DNA of 64,000 bases from Progne subis subis (Eukaryota > Chordata > Aves > Passeriformes > Hirundinidae). The stretch spans positions 806,001 through 870,000 of the forward strand of contig JAKJHU010000136.1 of the NCBI GenBank assembly GCA_022316685.1, given 5' to 3'. Made by a program: the position numbers and the translations under genes. Every line of letters starts with the position of its first letter. The stretch's first letter is position 1. Positions 38,201 through 53,200 of this stretch are shown in pieces. The notes under the pieces are model-generated. The model was not told the origin of the DNA. It saw only the letters and a list, made by a program, of their open reading frames with translations, and did no database searches.

Positions 38201-41200
38201 CCCAGTGAAGAGCAACTCAACCAGATCTTCTGAGTATGACTTTCCATGAAATAATGCTTTGTAATTCTTTGTAATCAGGACTTTCCAGCTGCTCCACAAA
38301 GCAAGCTCTGACCCAGCCCCACTAAAGAGTTCAGCAGTGAATGGAAATCCTGCAGCCAGGTCTCAGTGCACTGCCCACTAACTCCCACGTGGAAATCTGC
38401 CCGGCTCAGGGCTCTCCAGGCAGCACCCGCATTTTCAGAACGTGCTAAATAGAAACCTTTCCTGAGCCTGACAGAGGGAAGAAAACCTAATCTGTGTGGC
38501 CAGGAGGACCATCTGAGATCTCCAAAGAGAGCCAGGCTTTTAATTAACCTGCTGTCAGCGCGAAGTTCAACACACCGTCTTGCACTTAGGCAGCAAAGAC
38601 CTGCACTGCCGTGCCTCAGAACGGGGAGACACAACAGTATCAGTGTCACGGGTGCAATGCCTCCTAGAATGACTGCAGGAGTCATTATCATCATTTTTGT
38701 CCCTGTGCCATTCATAACTGAGAACCGTGCTCTACCCCTAAGCATTCCCACAGGTTTGTTCAGAGTCAGGCTCACAACTACTACACCTACAAAAATAGAG
38801 CAAGAGGACGGTTTTTACTAATGCCAAACTTATTGTGCGTGAAGAACTGGAAAGACAGCCCATTTGAGTGAAAGCATTTAGGAAGTACCGTGAAATTGCA
38901 AATGCACAGATCTAATTTTTCAAATCACTTGGCTTGCTGTGAAGCAAAGAAACAAGCCAGAATTCAAGCACGTTAAAAAAAGCCATAAAAACAAAAATTA
39001 GTTGTGTGTAGGAGATTAACATGAAAAAATTAACGGGACCAGTAGGAGAATTAATAGGTCCACTGGTGCATATAATATTTTTCATTCATAGTTCGTATCT
39101 CTCCCAGTCAGTGAAAACTTCAATGAAGTTGCGGACAACTGAAGTGCCGCGACTATTAAATCTCACAGATTTCCAAAAAGACATTTTGCCAAGGAATAAG
39201 GAAATCCCAGGATTAATTTCTGGCAAAAGAGGAAGCCCTCATCTATTCTTGCTTGGTCCAAAAATATGTGGCTGCTTCCTGTTATATAGAGCTATTCCTT
39301 AATGTTAACGTGAAAGGAGAAAAACACAGCCTGAAAGGCACCTGGAAACATGCCCCCTCAATGGGTTTGTGGAGTTCTGATATCTAAATCTGAAAAGGCA
39401 AAGCCTCAGCTCTCTGGATAGGGCTGTACCTCACCCACTGAGGTCTCTCAGGGAGAGGCTATAGTTGCTTCCAGATGGATCCTCCATCCCTGCACAGATC
39501 AGTGGGTCTTACCTGCCTTTGGACCTCCTGCCAGTCATTACTGCACACCTTCAAAATAAATTTCACCTGGCACAACTGAGTATCATGCTACATTTCCAAA
39601 TTACTGCTCTAAGCAGGCTGTTCAATGCAAGCTCTGCTTTATTCCAGTAGATTAACTCTTCAACACACAAGGGACATTAAGACACAAAACTGATTTAATT
39701 CTACTGTTAAGACAGCAGCAAGACATCAGTCACTTCAGTGAGGTTTCATGCTGTTTCATGGTGTCCCAAGTAACACTTGAACGCATTTGTCATGTTCACA
39801 TTTTACTTAGCTTAGCTAAAGTAAAACACTTAAGCAACCACAGGAACTAATCAAACTTTCCTCCCCGCTCCTGCCAGATAAAGAAGAATCACTTTATCCC
39901 AACATATTAGGGAGAGCCCTCTCCTTGGCTGAAAGTTAATGCATACTGAGCCTGAAGAGACTACAAAAGGACTATAGAAAGGGTTTTATACACCAAAGAG
40001 GGGCAGGGGGGGAAAGTGAACTAAAATTAGACCAATTTATCCATTTGACAAAATTGCTTTGGTATAGTCTCAGCTCACACACTGCACACACCTCAAGTTA
40101 AGGCACTCCTCAAGAAAATAAGCCTTGGAGATGCAAGTCCTACTCATCACTGCTTCAATTTCTACTGTAAAGAACCTAAAATAATAACGTGAAGGTGAGC
40201 ATTAAGCACAAAGAGACCAATTGTAACTAGCCATAATGAAATGAACTATAATTGCACCATTTTAAGTGATCAGTCTGTTCTCATCTCCTGTTTTTAAAAC
40301 TGTGGTCTGCTGGTTTCAGGGATCTAGGAAAAAAAGGCACTGAAGAAGAACAAGCTTCTTGTTGTGACTCCATTATAAGGGTACTTCCATCCACTAGGGA
40401 AAAAAAAAATTAACTAAACCTTCTATATGCAAGAAGGTTCAAGTCCACTTACCTAGACAAATCTGGAAGCCTCAGCTATTCCAGGAGAGATGGACAAGAC
40501 TGAATTTGTGCCAGGGCTACCCAGACAAATCACACAAAGATTAATGGCAGCTAAATTTGTTCTCAGAGATTTGAACTGAACATTGTCTACACTCGGTGAG
40601 AAGTTAAAGCCAGGCTTAAGGTTTATATGAACCTCCCCTTCCCTGGTTTCAACAGAATCACATTTGCTCATGTAGAACAAGCTGAAAGAGGCTCAGCCTG
40701 ACCTCTGTTTGTGTCAGCACGTGCAGCAGAGACCAAGGCTAACAGGAGCCCTGCAGAGTCCACTGCTGGCATTTGGAGCCTGGGCTGTGCAAAGCCACCA
40801 GAGCAAAGCTGCTGCCTGTGCTGTGCTTTCAGACTCCAGACAAACACGTGGTAAGTGTGACACAACCAGCTCCTCCTTTCCAAGTGGTCCTGAAAATCCC
40901 TGAAGCTGTCAGCTTTTCCAGGTGCACTGGTCCTTGCTGCTCAAGAACAAAGCGAGGACGAACGACTGATCCTCGTTTTATTTTTTCATGCCGAATTCTT
41001 GAGAGGCTTGTTGCTTTGTTTTGGCTTTGTCTTGTTGCTTCTTTAAACTCTAATATATTCAAGATTAGGATTTGATGAAAACCCTATGCTTTTCCACAAA
41101 GCACCATAATTCTGTAAGCATCAGGAGTGTGAATATTGAGAGCTGAAGTGATTAAGCTGAACTCATTTATGCCTCTTCATGTGGCTGCCAAGGAGACTTG

Positions 41201-44200
41201 TATCATGCTAGACTTCATCCTGTTGTGTTTCTGTACACACACACGCCTGTTGACAACTCACACTGGACTCAAATTTATACACACAGGCCCTGTCACAACA
41301 ACCTGAAACACCTAAAATTACACTTAGTGCCTGGAACACCAACAGGCTGCAGGGTCATTCATAGACTGAAAGATTCTCTAGCACCTCCTACACACAAATA
41401 CCAAAATCTTCAGGAGACTTAATTGCACAGAAGAGTCAACTGAAAATATTACTTAGCTTTTTTTTTTTTTTTTTTTAATTAAAAGGTGTACCAAGGATTA
41501 GTGCTTTGATCCAGAAAGGCAAAAATGAAAATTCCCAAATTTCAGCCCGTGCCTATGTCTTTTGTGAAAAGAGAAGAGACTGGAGCAAAATGCCTTCTGC
41601 TAGCAAGAAATGTAGTAAAAGTGAAGAGACAAAAAACAGCTGTAGCAGCTCAAAACTCATCTAGCTCAGCATCCTAGAGCTGACAGCAGCTATAACAAGA
41701 TGTAAACCGGAAAGTGTAAGATTAGGGTGAGCATATGTTGTTACTTTCCTAGTACAGTCTCTCTACAGCTATCTATGACTCAGGCACCCTCCAAAAAGCT
41801 TAGGATAAAGCCAAATAAAAGGGAACACCTACCTGGAAAAAGGAAGATGCACAAGCACAGCAGAAAACGCATTTACCACCCACCCCCCCACCTCACATAA
41901 AGCTCAGCGTCCCGCTGGCTCAGCGGGCGGCGGCGTCCCGGCGTACTCACACGGCGTCCCGGCGCGCGCCGTGCAGGAGCAGCAGCCGCACCACGGCCAC
42001 GTGGCCGTTCCTGGCGGCGTCGTGCAGCGGGGAGTCGTTCTGGTAGCCCGTGGTGTTGACCAGCGCCCGGTGCCGCAGCAGCAGCTCCGCCACCTCCCTG
42101 TGCCCGTGGTTACACGCCTCGTGCTGGAACGGAGGGAGACACGGGTGAAGCGCCCATCGCAGGAGGAGCCTCCTCATTCGCTTTAGGCAGGCGAGACCAT
42201 GAGGGGATACCGCGGCACATTCCCGACAGGAATTAACCTGGAACACGGCCCTGGCAAAACCCCCGAGAAGAACTGAACAAAGGCCGACTGTGTGCAAATT
42301 AGACTATGGGGAACACAACCCTCCAGATTACAGGCTATCAGGAATATTCTGCAGGAGAGGAAGAAGTCATGATTGAAAAGAACCTTTTGCTTACGTTCTG
42401 TAATTCGATCGAGCTATTTTTTCACTCCACTACTTGATGTATTTCCAGACCACTGAGGACATTAGGAATCCATTAAATACAAACATTGTTTGGAATTGAT
42501 CATTTTTGAGTTCTCCTGGCTGCATTTTCTGCATTTGCAGAGTCACGGGCTGATCGATTTCATGGCCTGCCCTACACCCCAGCAAAGGAGAATGACGCCT
42601 GGGCAGGTCAGCGGTTGCTGATGAATTCTTTTAACCTTGTTCATCATCACTTCCTCACTTTGCATAATTCTCTGTCACCTAAATGTATGTGAAGGGAGCT
42701 AAAATATCGGAGAGGAATGGAGGGATGAAGCGAAATCTGATTTAAGACAGATGAGAGAGAGAAGCCTCCGACACTCACCAGCGGTGTCCAGCCCGCATTA
42801 TCTTTGACATTGGGATCTGCCCCGTTCTTCAGCAGCTGCTCCACAGCTGCTAAGTCACCCTACAGAGGAGAAAAAGAAAGAGTTATGAAAAAGGAAAGAA
42901 GAAAATACACAGACACAACACAAATTTGAGAGATGCCCAATTATAAATTTAGCTGCAATAAAAATGTAATGATATAAGCCTTCCATGTAGATATAATCAG
43001 GATAACAAAGGCTCAGCTGATCTGGAGACCACAGTTAATCACTGCTGTTCATTTAGAACCACCCACACACTTCACACAAATACATATTTCTGGATAAAAA
43101 CTATGTGTGTAACAGAGTTAATTCAAAATAAATGGAATAGTTTGCGCCAATTGCCATCTGTCCGCTACAGTCAAACTGCAAGGATTAAAGTCAGGAATGT
43201 TTATTGAGAATTTCCTCGTCCTTCAAACTGGATTTTTTTTCAAGCTAATCTAAAACACTGGCTGAAAACATAGGTGAAATAAATTAATAAGCCTGACAAG
43301 CTTCTAGAAATTGGTTTTCCACAAAAGGAAAAGAGTTTTACTTAACACTGCAATTACTATTTTGTGTTGAATCTCACTGACACTTTCTCTGACAGTTATC
43401 TACCAAAATAGTTTTAATTTGCTTTCTGGAAAAATGCTATCTTCAGCTTTCACTGTAAGCAAGGAGATGTGGAAAGGGTGGAAACCAACGCAGGGGCCAC
43501 GGGAAAGAGGCTGAACAGAGACGAGGCAAAGGAAACAAAAGGGCAGAATTTGTGAATCAGAGGTTTTGACACACCGAAAAGCAAAGTTGGTCATAAGATT
43601 GGAGCATATCCAGATGCAGCTATAAACAGATAAGGACAAGGTGCCTGTGGAAGCTGAGGCAAGGAGATCTCTGCAGTGCAGGCCTCAATTCTTATTATTT
43701 CAGGCAAAAAAAAAAAAAAAAAAGCAGCATTTCAAGACAACTGCTGACACCTTGCCTGAATCAGGGTACTGTGATTCCAAATGAAGAGACTATTAATATA
43801 CAAACTGGTATGTAGCTCTTGCCAAGGCCAAATATACACTAGAAATAAAGATCTGAAGGAGAGAAATTGAATCCATGATATAACATCAAGTTTAATTCCC
43901 TTAAAGTAGTGGAAAGTCAAGGAATTTCTAGGTGCTACTCACGGTATGCCTTAGAAAAGTTGAGAGAATTTTATATTAAGCTTTAAATACAATAAAAACA
44001 AACTTAATCTGATTTTGTTACCAAGAAACCCTTTGAAAAAACAAAACAGCTCTTATCTTTACTCAAATTAGAAAAAAATATTAAGACAGACTGCTCTGCA
44101 AAAATAAATCCAGCAAGCAACAACCGTAAACTCAAAATTCACCAAAATAATGCTGAGACTCACTGGCTTTACAACCATCCAGCAAATTAACACATCCGAG

Positions 44201-47200
44201 GTGAATTTCATGCATTATAGTGACAGTCTGGATGTCCCAGCAAAATGTTACCTTTCAAAGCAATTAAAGGCTTGTAGCAGCAGCATATTCTTTCTGGTGG
44301 CAAGGTAACAGACATACAGAAAGCTGAGAAGTTACACAGAGGCAGCAAGACAGTGCTCAGCATTATGATCCTTCCCCGTAGAGAGAACACACAATTATCC
44401 ATAATGAGCGAGAGCTGAGCTTATCATTTAAAGTTCAGTTTGCAAACACGTACTGCAAAGGCTTTGACATTTCAGGAGTACTGCTTTAAAGCAGGAAGCA
44501 CAGCTAATAATTTGTGTGGGCATCAGATACTATCACAGCTTTTCAGATGAGTTATGCGAGCATTGATTTGTTAAACATCACCGGCTTCATCAAAGGAAAC
44601 GCTGCTGGTGCGGACACCAGGACTGACAACATCCCCTGACTCAAATCCAGGCCCACGTCAAAATTAGAAAATTGGTGTTTTGCTTCTTACAGAAGATAAA
44701 TATTGTCATCATGTCATCTGTAAATGCAACCTGCTCCCTACAAGCAGCACCAAGCACCGAGAGTGACAGCAAGGAGGGAAAGCTGTCATGAGCCCACAGT
44801 GACTGGACGGGCGCTGCCAGTCAGGATTACAAGAGAGATGTTAACAAAACAGAGCCAGGAGACTGACTGAAGAGCCTTTTGTGTCCTCAGAGGCTCTCCA
44901 GACAGTCACCATCACGGGAACATTTAGCTAAAAAACGCAGAAGGGTAAATTTCAAGTGGCAGATTGTTAACAAACATGTCATCAAGTCCCTCCTGCAAGC
45001 AGGACCATCATCACAGAATCATTTTGGCTGGAAAAGACCTATAAGAGCATCAAATCCCACCATGGGTAGCTCTGGCATTTGCCCGGATCTTCCAGAGGCT
45101 GATAACAGGTTTAGATGACAAGTCAAGCCAAATAACTGTGATCCAAGAGTAAAAAAAATATGTGGTTTGGTTATATTTGACACTGGCCACTTCTATCAAA
45201 GCTGATGGAATTACTAACATTTGCAAGCTAATAACTGCTTCGCTAAACTCTAAACAAGAAAGAGTAAAGAGTAGGTGCAAATCCCAGACACAAATACGCC
45301 AATTCCATGTCTTCCCTCCACAAGAGAGTGGAAAAACTACACCCATTAGTACAGAATGACTGATTCCAACATGCTGCATAAAGATGTGCTTCGACCAATG
45401 CTGAAATTAATTTCATACATTTAGTTCCTCGAGTATATCTGAGGCAGCAGGAGAATCACCAGTCCCCACTAAGAAGCCATAACCAGGGGACACGAGGAGA
45501 GACCCTCTTAGCAGTCTGTAGCAACAGAGGGGAAATGTTAAGTGGAGACACTTCTCCTTCAGAAAGGGAGAACAAGGCAAACGCCAGGTAGAAAAATGCT
45601 CCCACCACTAAGAATTCACAGGCAAGCGTTTATTTTGAAATCTAATTATGAACAAAGGATTACACCCAGCTCTTGAAGAGGCAGGAGCTACTGCCAAATG
45701 CAGAATTACCCATTCAGAACAAAGAAAGCTCAGGACATTTTGTGCTCATCACAACGCTCAGCTGTAGTGACAAGGCAGCAAAGCCACGGGTTTGCTCTTC
45801 CCGGGAGCTGGGAAACCAGAGAAGCAGGAAAGGCACTGGGGCCATCTGTTGGCAGAGCTGGAGCCGGCAGTGGATTAGACAGAGAAGAGCATTTACACGG
45901 CTTTAGCTCTTCCTCCTCCCAAGGAGAATTAGTTCCTGCAGCCACGGTTGGCATAAGCCCAGAAAACCATCTCTACTTGGCTTACACAAGGTTGCTGGAG
46001 TTCTTTTTCCCTTTCCCTCAAGTCCTGAATTTAATACACATGGTTAAGAACTGCAAGTGTCCCTTCAGTCCTATTTTACAGGGGTTTTTTTTTCCCCATT
46101 TTGCCCTTTACAATTTCCATTAATCAAGGTGTTTTTCACCAAAAAGTCAAACTACTTAATAAATGTAAATGTATTCTAGCAGAAAATGTATTCTACCAGT
46201 TAAAGACAGAGATCTAAAGAATTAGGACAGTACATGAAGATGAAGCTAAAAACCCGTACCCTTCAACCAAATAGTTCTCCCTTTATTTACAAATTTAACC
46301 AAGCAACTTCAATCTTTAGGTCAAACAATGAACAACCAAAAAAAACTACCCTTTCAAACACACTGCCATTTGCTTGTTTAAGCTGCAGGGGAACTAGATT
46401 ATTTACAACTCATAAACGGTCAAGGAGGACAAATATGAATTAAAGAGCTTATAGGAATTGTGAACTCTTTCCAGGATCCTCCAGGTTTCTCACCTCAAAA
46501 TCCTCCAAATGAATCCCCTGCACAGCAGATTGTTCCCTAATAGCCAACTTACAAGAAGCTATGCTTAACCTTTAATGCATGCGAGGAGTTACCCAGCCTC
46601 AGAAACAAGACAAGTAACAACCAAGCATTATCGCAAAAGAAATGGTAATTTGTTCCCAGGCTTCCAAATCAGCACTGGAGAAGATGGATTGCTTTGACTC
46701 ACGGCCAGTTTCCATATTCTCAAGTACTGCATTTGAAACCACTGCACTATTTTGTATTTGCCTTGGCCTCCTTTCTCCAGGAGGGGAGATGTTCTGTGAC
46801 ACATCTCTCAGCCATGACACACACACACTCAGCACAATAGGCAAGGAGCTGCACAGCTGACTGGTCAGACACCTGAAAACAAGATTTAAAACCCATCCTG
46901 ATGTTTGCCATGGCACGCTCACAAAACCACATCTTCTCTGCTCTCCTTCCTGATGTGTCCTTAACTGGTAACAAAGCAATAAAAGGAACACTCTCACAGG
47001 CACAAAAGGAATTATCTCACAATTATTTCACTGTGTTAATTATAATGACCATGAAGTGTCCAGCACAGCAGGCTAGCCATGGGTGGAAACCCTTCTGTGA
47101 GGCCTCCTGAGAGTGCAAGCAGGGAAAGTCATCCTGAGCTGTCAAAACTAAAGGGTCCCTGGAACAGGAGGTAACCAAAACTGGTCCAAATACACCATCT

Positions 47201-50200
47201 CTCTTCAAACTAAGTAGATGCTCTGCATAGAGGCAAGTTCTTCTTTCCTCAGAGCAGGGACAGCACCTTATTTCCTTGTACCTTGAATCCTCACAAGCCT
47301 TCTCCCAGCTATTTCCCATCCACTCCTTGTAACAGTGCGGCTGCTGCAAAGCTCCTCTGTTCCCCTCTTGCACTGCAGCTCAGTATCCCTCTCCCTGGAA
47401 TCCACAGTGGCAGAATTCCCCTGTGCTCTGCCCCATCAGTTCCCTTAGCAAAGCAGGAGAAGTACAAGCACCCCCAGAGGTGAAATTCAGCCCCAAGGAA
47501 CTGGGGGGTTCCTATCTCCACAGCAGATTTAGGACTCTGCACTAACTCGTTATGGGGTGCCGTGCTGTGATTTAATTGCCATAGAAGAGCTGGTCCTGGT
47601 CCTGGGAACAATTTGTTCTCTTACTGTAGAAAAAATTCCAACGTGGATGGAAGGGCTGTTGATGGGGCAATTTCCCACTGGTTGAGAACATTCGGAGTTG
47701 AGTATGTCACATTTTGTATTTTAACTAGTTGGGATTTCCACCTTCAATGACTGGGAAGATGAACGTGACTGCTGTTTGCTACAGGAAGAGTCACACTTAT
47801 TTTCATTTATTAGTTTAACTCAGCATTAAGTTCATCCACACTAGAATCTTTCTTGAGAACCATTTTGATTTCAGTGAAATAATAACTACTAGTAGTAGTA
47901 GTAGTAGTAAATGGCAACATTCCGTCAGAGTCATTAGAAACAGTACGTAACACTCTTACTTTTCATTCGTGCTAAGATTGCTTATGATCTCTTTTAAGTA
48001 AGAAAAAAGGGAGCATTCAATTAGCTTTAATTAAATTCTGGGTATTAGACCGTAACAGCTAATGAAAATAATACAGATTTGTTTTTATAATTAACGACGT
48101 CCCAGAGAATTAGACTTCATTCTACTTTGAGGGAGGGTGGCTGCTACAAGTCTATTTCCCTTTACACACACGGAAAAACATCACTGGCTGGGAAAACAAG
48201 AAAAAAAATGCCCATGAAACAAAACTGGAAGAGAAATGCTTCTTTCACAAAAAAAAGAAAAAAAACCAGAACAAATTTGAAGGAAAAAACAAACCAACAA
48301 ATCTAAGCCCCACACTGAGAATATACAAAGAGGATAAAGCCTGGTATTTTCTAGACCAGCTTGACAAAATACTTTTATCAGTTCACACAGGGCTCCTGCA
48401 AGTTAAAAGATCATAACCTTCCTCGTGTTATTTTAGCTCCTTTTCAAAGCAAACTTTGGGATCACCCTGAAGCTCTACCTGGCTGCACAAGCCTTTGCTA
48501 ATGAGCTCCTCAATGAATGTGGAGCTGGTGGATAAAAACCACAGCAGAGCTAATGAGGAACAGAAGCCACTCCCCACTTTAGCTCAGTAATTATAAACAT
48601 CAAAAGGCAACACTGAAAGGAATTCACAGGACTGAAAAAGCCCATCCCACTGCCCACACTCCAGCTGGAAATCAGCTTTTTTTGGCTGTACCAACACCAG
48701 TAAGGAGTGCCAGCAACACCAATGAACTCCAACAATCAAAACACATTTGTCCTTTTTGTCTACAGCGTGAACTGTTTCGTTTTTCCTCGTTTATCTTCAA
48801 AATGCTTTGCAATGAAAAACCACCTTACTGGCATATGACCAATATGCCAAAACCCCTAGTCTCACCAGATTTTCTTAGATAAAATACCTGCATTCCAAAG
48901 AAGCATCAGGCATATTGCTGGAAACCAGACCTGTGTGAAAACTTGTCAAGGCAGATCCATTTTTTTCAGAAGCAGTCAGTCATGACCGCATTCATTACAA
49001 ATTCCCAGAAAATAACAGAAGGGTAATTTGTAAACAGTGTTTTAATAAAGAGGGACTTAAGACAAGAGGTAACAGGAGATCTCTCCTTCAAAGCTCTTGA
49101 GTCCTGTGAGGACAACGTTTCATTTTCTCCCCCCTAATTCCATATTAATGACATTGAATACGAGATTTGAACTCGACTCTGCTCGGTTGACACTTCCACT
49201 TAAAAAGGTCTGGTGAGGCAGGAGTGGCTTATTAGAATGCCTATGAAAGAGGACACAGTTATTCATCAAGAACAGCCTCTGCCTCACCAGACAGAAGTGC
49301 TGTATAAATGTCAGGTGCTTATAGAGGAATCAAGTCTTCCAGTATATGCAGTTTATTAACCACACAGCATTTGTATTTTATGATTTAGCAGTAAGTACAT
49401 TTAAATTGCCAGACTACAAACTCCTTGAGAGGACCTCTCAGAAGGGAGCTGCCTTAAGTGCATCTGGTGAGTGGGACATGTTTTACCCAGCTTTGACAAA
49501 GCAATGGGCAAGGACAGTCCCTGCAGAGAGCAAAGCCATGAAGTTCTACCATGCCAGGACCTGGTTAAGATATTAACAGCATAATGAGTGATAGCTGTCA
49601 TTCCAAGAATAATGTTGATCTTACATAAAACTGAGAACAGCCCAACTCTGTCCCTCCCCTCCAGAGCACAGGGCTCAGCATGGGAGTCACAGGGTGCAGC
49701 ACCTCGCTCCCCTTGAGCCAACATTTGCATCAGGTGGTGGATCTCAACATTTAACATAATAGTTAATTAATGTTTCACAGTGTTATCTTTATGCACACAA
49801 CTCAGATCTTGTCCTGGCTGAGTTACCAGCTCAGACTGAACTGATCAAGGTCACTCAGTGAGATCTGAAACACTTCCTAAACTCCTTATGACAAATCAGT
49901 CAGCTTTCTGGCACACAAGGCCAAAACATTTAAAAGCTTATCACTTCCTAGAACTCACAGGTATAACTGACACTGTAAAATGCTTTGAGTTTCCAAGCAC
50001 AATCATCTTTGATCATTCGAACATCTCATTTCTTTCTGAAATCAGAGAATCGGGTTGGAAACTTCCCAATAAACCTAGAAGAAAAAGATTGCAAAATGAG
50101 ATTTCCCTCCCCAAAATAAGATGTTCGGAAGTAACTGGTTTTCAGAATATTTTTCAAACAACATTGTCTTTTTAAACCTCTGCTTAAAGCTGAGCTAGAA

Positions 50201-53200
50201 GATGATGGTCCTACCTTGATGGAAGCAACATGGAGCAAAGTCTCTCCCTTGTAATTTTTTCTGGCAATCGTGTTGCCACCAGGGGATTTCAACACAGCAG
50301 GACTGAGTGGCGTTGCTACTTGACTGCAAGTCTTGGAAGTGGATGGGGTGGAGGGAGATTCTGCAAGTGGAGGACTGTTTATCCCTTGAAGGGCTGCAGA
50401 TCTCCTTGTCTTCACTGCAGTGCCAGTGAGTTTGGATTCAGAGGCAGCAATCTGAACCGGTGTCTGCCCGGTGGCTGTGCAGATGGGAGAGCCCTGCAGT
50501 GGCTCCTCTAAGCCATCAGCCTGCCCACCTGACTCGCCAGGAGCACCCCTCTCACTTCTCCTTGCTCTTTTAGACTGAGGAGTATCCTGAAGCCTGCATT
50601 GCTCCCTTCCACGTTTCAAAGGTGTAACTCCATTTGCTATTGACAGCAACGTCTCTGCAGCACAATTCTTTTCCTTGCTTTCTTGTGCAGAGCACACAAC
50701 CTCACTGTTATCTTGCTTCTCTGGGGATTCCAGCTGTGGTAGAACTTCTGTATTATTGCTGGGGTCAGCTTCCTTTACAGACTCCTGCTGAGGTCTTTCT
50801 TCAGGACTCCCTGGTTCCTGAGTGCACAGCACTACTGGCTGACTGCAGATGGTCACACACTTTTCCTTGGGAGTCTTCTCGTCAGCTCTTTTCTGCTCAG
50901 GTTTCTCTAAGTTCCACTCTTTGTTAATGTCTGCCAGATGTTTCTTCTTCATCTTCTTAATCTGTCTCTGGGTTGGTCTTTTTGTTGGCTTGGAGGGCTT
51001 TTCGTGAGGAGGGGAAGGAAAGAAATCATAAACTGAAGATGCGTCTTGACCAAGGTCATTGCTTTTAGTCTCAGCCCGACTCCTGTTCACGACGCATCGA
51101 ATCTTCCTGCTTCTAGGGCTGAACCACATTTTGATCTGTTCCTTCTTGCTCTTTCTTCCCAAGTCTGAGTCAGTCGGTGTGGATGTATCTTCTGCTGAAT
51201 CTAAGTGCGTGAGGAAAGAGTAAAAATAATTATGGAGCACTCTTCAGAACCTCACAAAGCAAAAAAAGATCCTGACAACAACTTCAAGAATCAACAAAGT
51301 GTTTACTAAATACAACCTATGAGTGCCTTCATTCCTTCTCAGAAGACACATGTAGCGACTTTTATAAAGCTCTGGCAAGGCCACGTGCCACTCTGGAGCT
51401 CAGAGATCCATCAGGAAAGCAAGCAACCCGGCAGACAGATTCCTTCAGCAATCTGGACTCACAACACAGCGCAAGCACAGAAGAGGTCTGACCAGGTCAG
51501 AAAAAGACAGAAGTTGGTTTTCTCACTGAGTTTTCCTTGGAGATAGGCTTCACAAAGAGGCATGTGCATACACCAAAGAGCAGAGAAACAATTTTCTAAA
51601 GAGATATCACAGTTCATCTGAAGATGAAAAGGAAAAGTAGCTGTCAGCAAGCAAAAACAATATCCTTATAAAAATGTCAAACATTCCAGAGAAATTTTTA
51701 CTGATTCCACAGATATAGCAAATGAGCCAGAGGAATATATAGCAAATCTCTTAAGCAATTGTGCTCTGTCATTTGATCCTTTACCCCTGGGTATAAATAA
51801 TTTCAAGGAAGCTAAGCATTTTGATGATCTCAAACATTTCTTTAAAAATATGCAGTGAAGCAATTTTATAAATCACATCGTGGAGCACATTCCAGATCAA
51901 TGACCAGGATGACGGAGGAATATCCTGTACTCCCAGCACATGAAATAGCAGTTGAGAACAAGGACTGAGGACATAAATACTGTCCTCAATGGCTTAAGAA
52001 TAAATTAAGGAGTATAAAGTGACCTCAAAGTTCGACACTAACTAAATTCGACAGCTTTTTTGACAGGGAAGAACTATAGCAGGTTTTTTACCAATTCCTT
52101 CATTCTGAACTGGTGTTATTTTAGGTTATTTGGACAAGTCCTCCAAACTAAATGCACAACTCATTCTTCCTGTTGCCTCAGACCTCAGGAACTACCACTC
52201 ACAAAAGTCTTGGTGATTTACAGCAATCAAACACAAAACCAATATGAATTTTGTTTGGTTTGTTTTGTGAAGCAGCACTAAGACCAAGATTATAAGGGAA
52301 GGGAAAGTACTAAGCACTCCTGAAATAAACTATACAAAGCCTCGATTATTAAAAGTGACAGACACTCACTGCAACAATCTATCACTTTCACTTCAGTGCA
52401 TTAACTCTCCACGGCTAATTTATTATCTCCATACCTTCTCTTTTATTTCTGGTGTTAGTAAGTACAGCCCGTTTTTCACAGCAAGCTGGGATAAACTCAG
52501 AGCAGCGCACACACTGGTTCCAATCCCTTAGTCACAAAAAAGTGCATTTGAAACTCCACTTAAAGAGAACCGTGTAGCTAGTAATTCAACACTAAAACAG
52601 ACATTCAGAGTTGTCTTTTAAAGCAATATTGCAAAGTTAAATGTTTCCTTAATCGTGATTTCAATTACCCTACTTACCCCTCGAATTAAATCCTGCTACA
52701 TATTAGATTTAGCTAGAGGAATATGTAAGCCATCAGACCAAAAGTGTCATTAAGAATACAGCTTGAGGCTAGTTAATCAATCATTCAGGCATCCAAAGAT
52801 AATCATCAAGTACAGAACTGCAGCTATTTGGTTCTCCTCTAAGGCTGGGCTTGGTGCAAACAAGAAAAAAAGCACTGAAACTGAGACTGAAATCTCAAAA
52901 CTAGCTAGCTTTGAGATCATATCCAACCTCAATCTGACAATAACATCTAAAAAAAGGAAGAGCTTGATTGCAAACAGATGCAAAATATAAAACACAAGTT
53001 ACTATTTACTCATCTTGCCTTCAGTGTTTACACAAACCAGCAGATCTTCTCGTAAAATATTTACCTTGCTAAAACTATCAGTCATCCCCAAGCAAAGAGA
53101 AAGAATAAAATCGGCTTGCAGAAGTAATTTGTGCAACAATTTTAGGATGGCCAGAGTTCTTTTTGATGTGTATAGCACAGCGAGCCTTTAAAGTCCAAGT

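Larger units (their letters stand above)
42860..50214 (-). other. BARD1: BARD1 intron 4
   Basis: 7355 bp, donor GTAGGA, acceptor CTGTAG. Contains a poly-A (43707-43723), a short CR1 fragment near 45009 and an (AGT)n microsatellite near 47889. No exon or structured RNA recognised in the rest. Confidence 0.93.
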
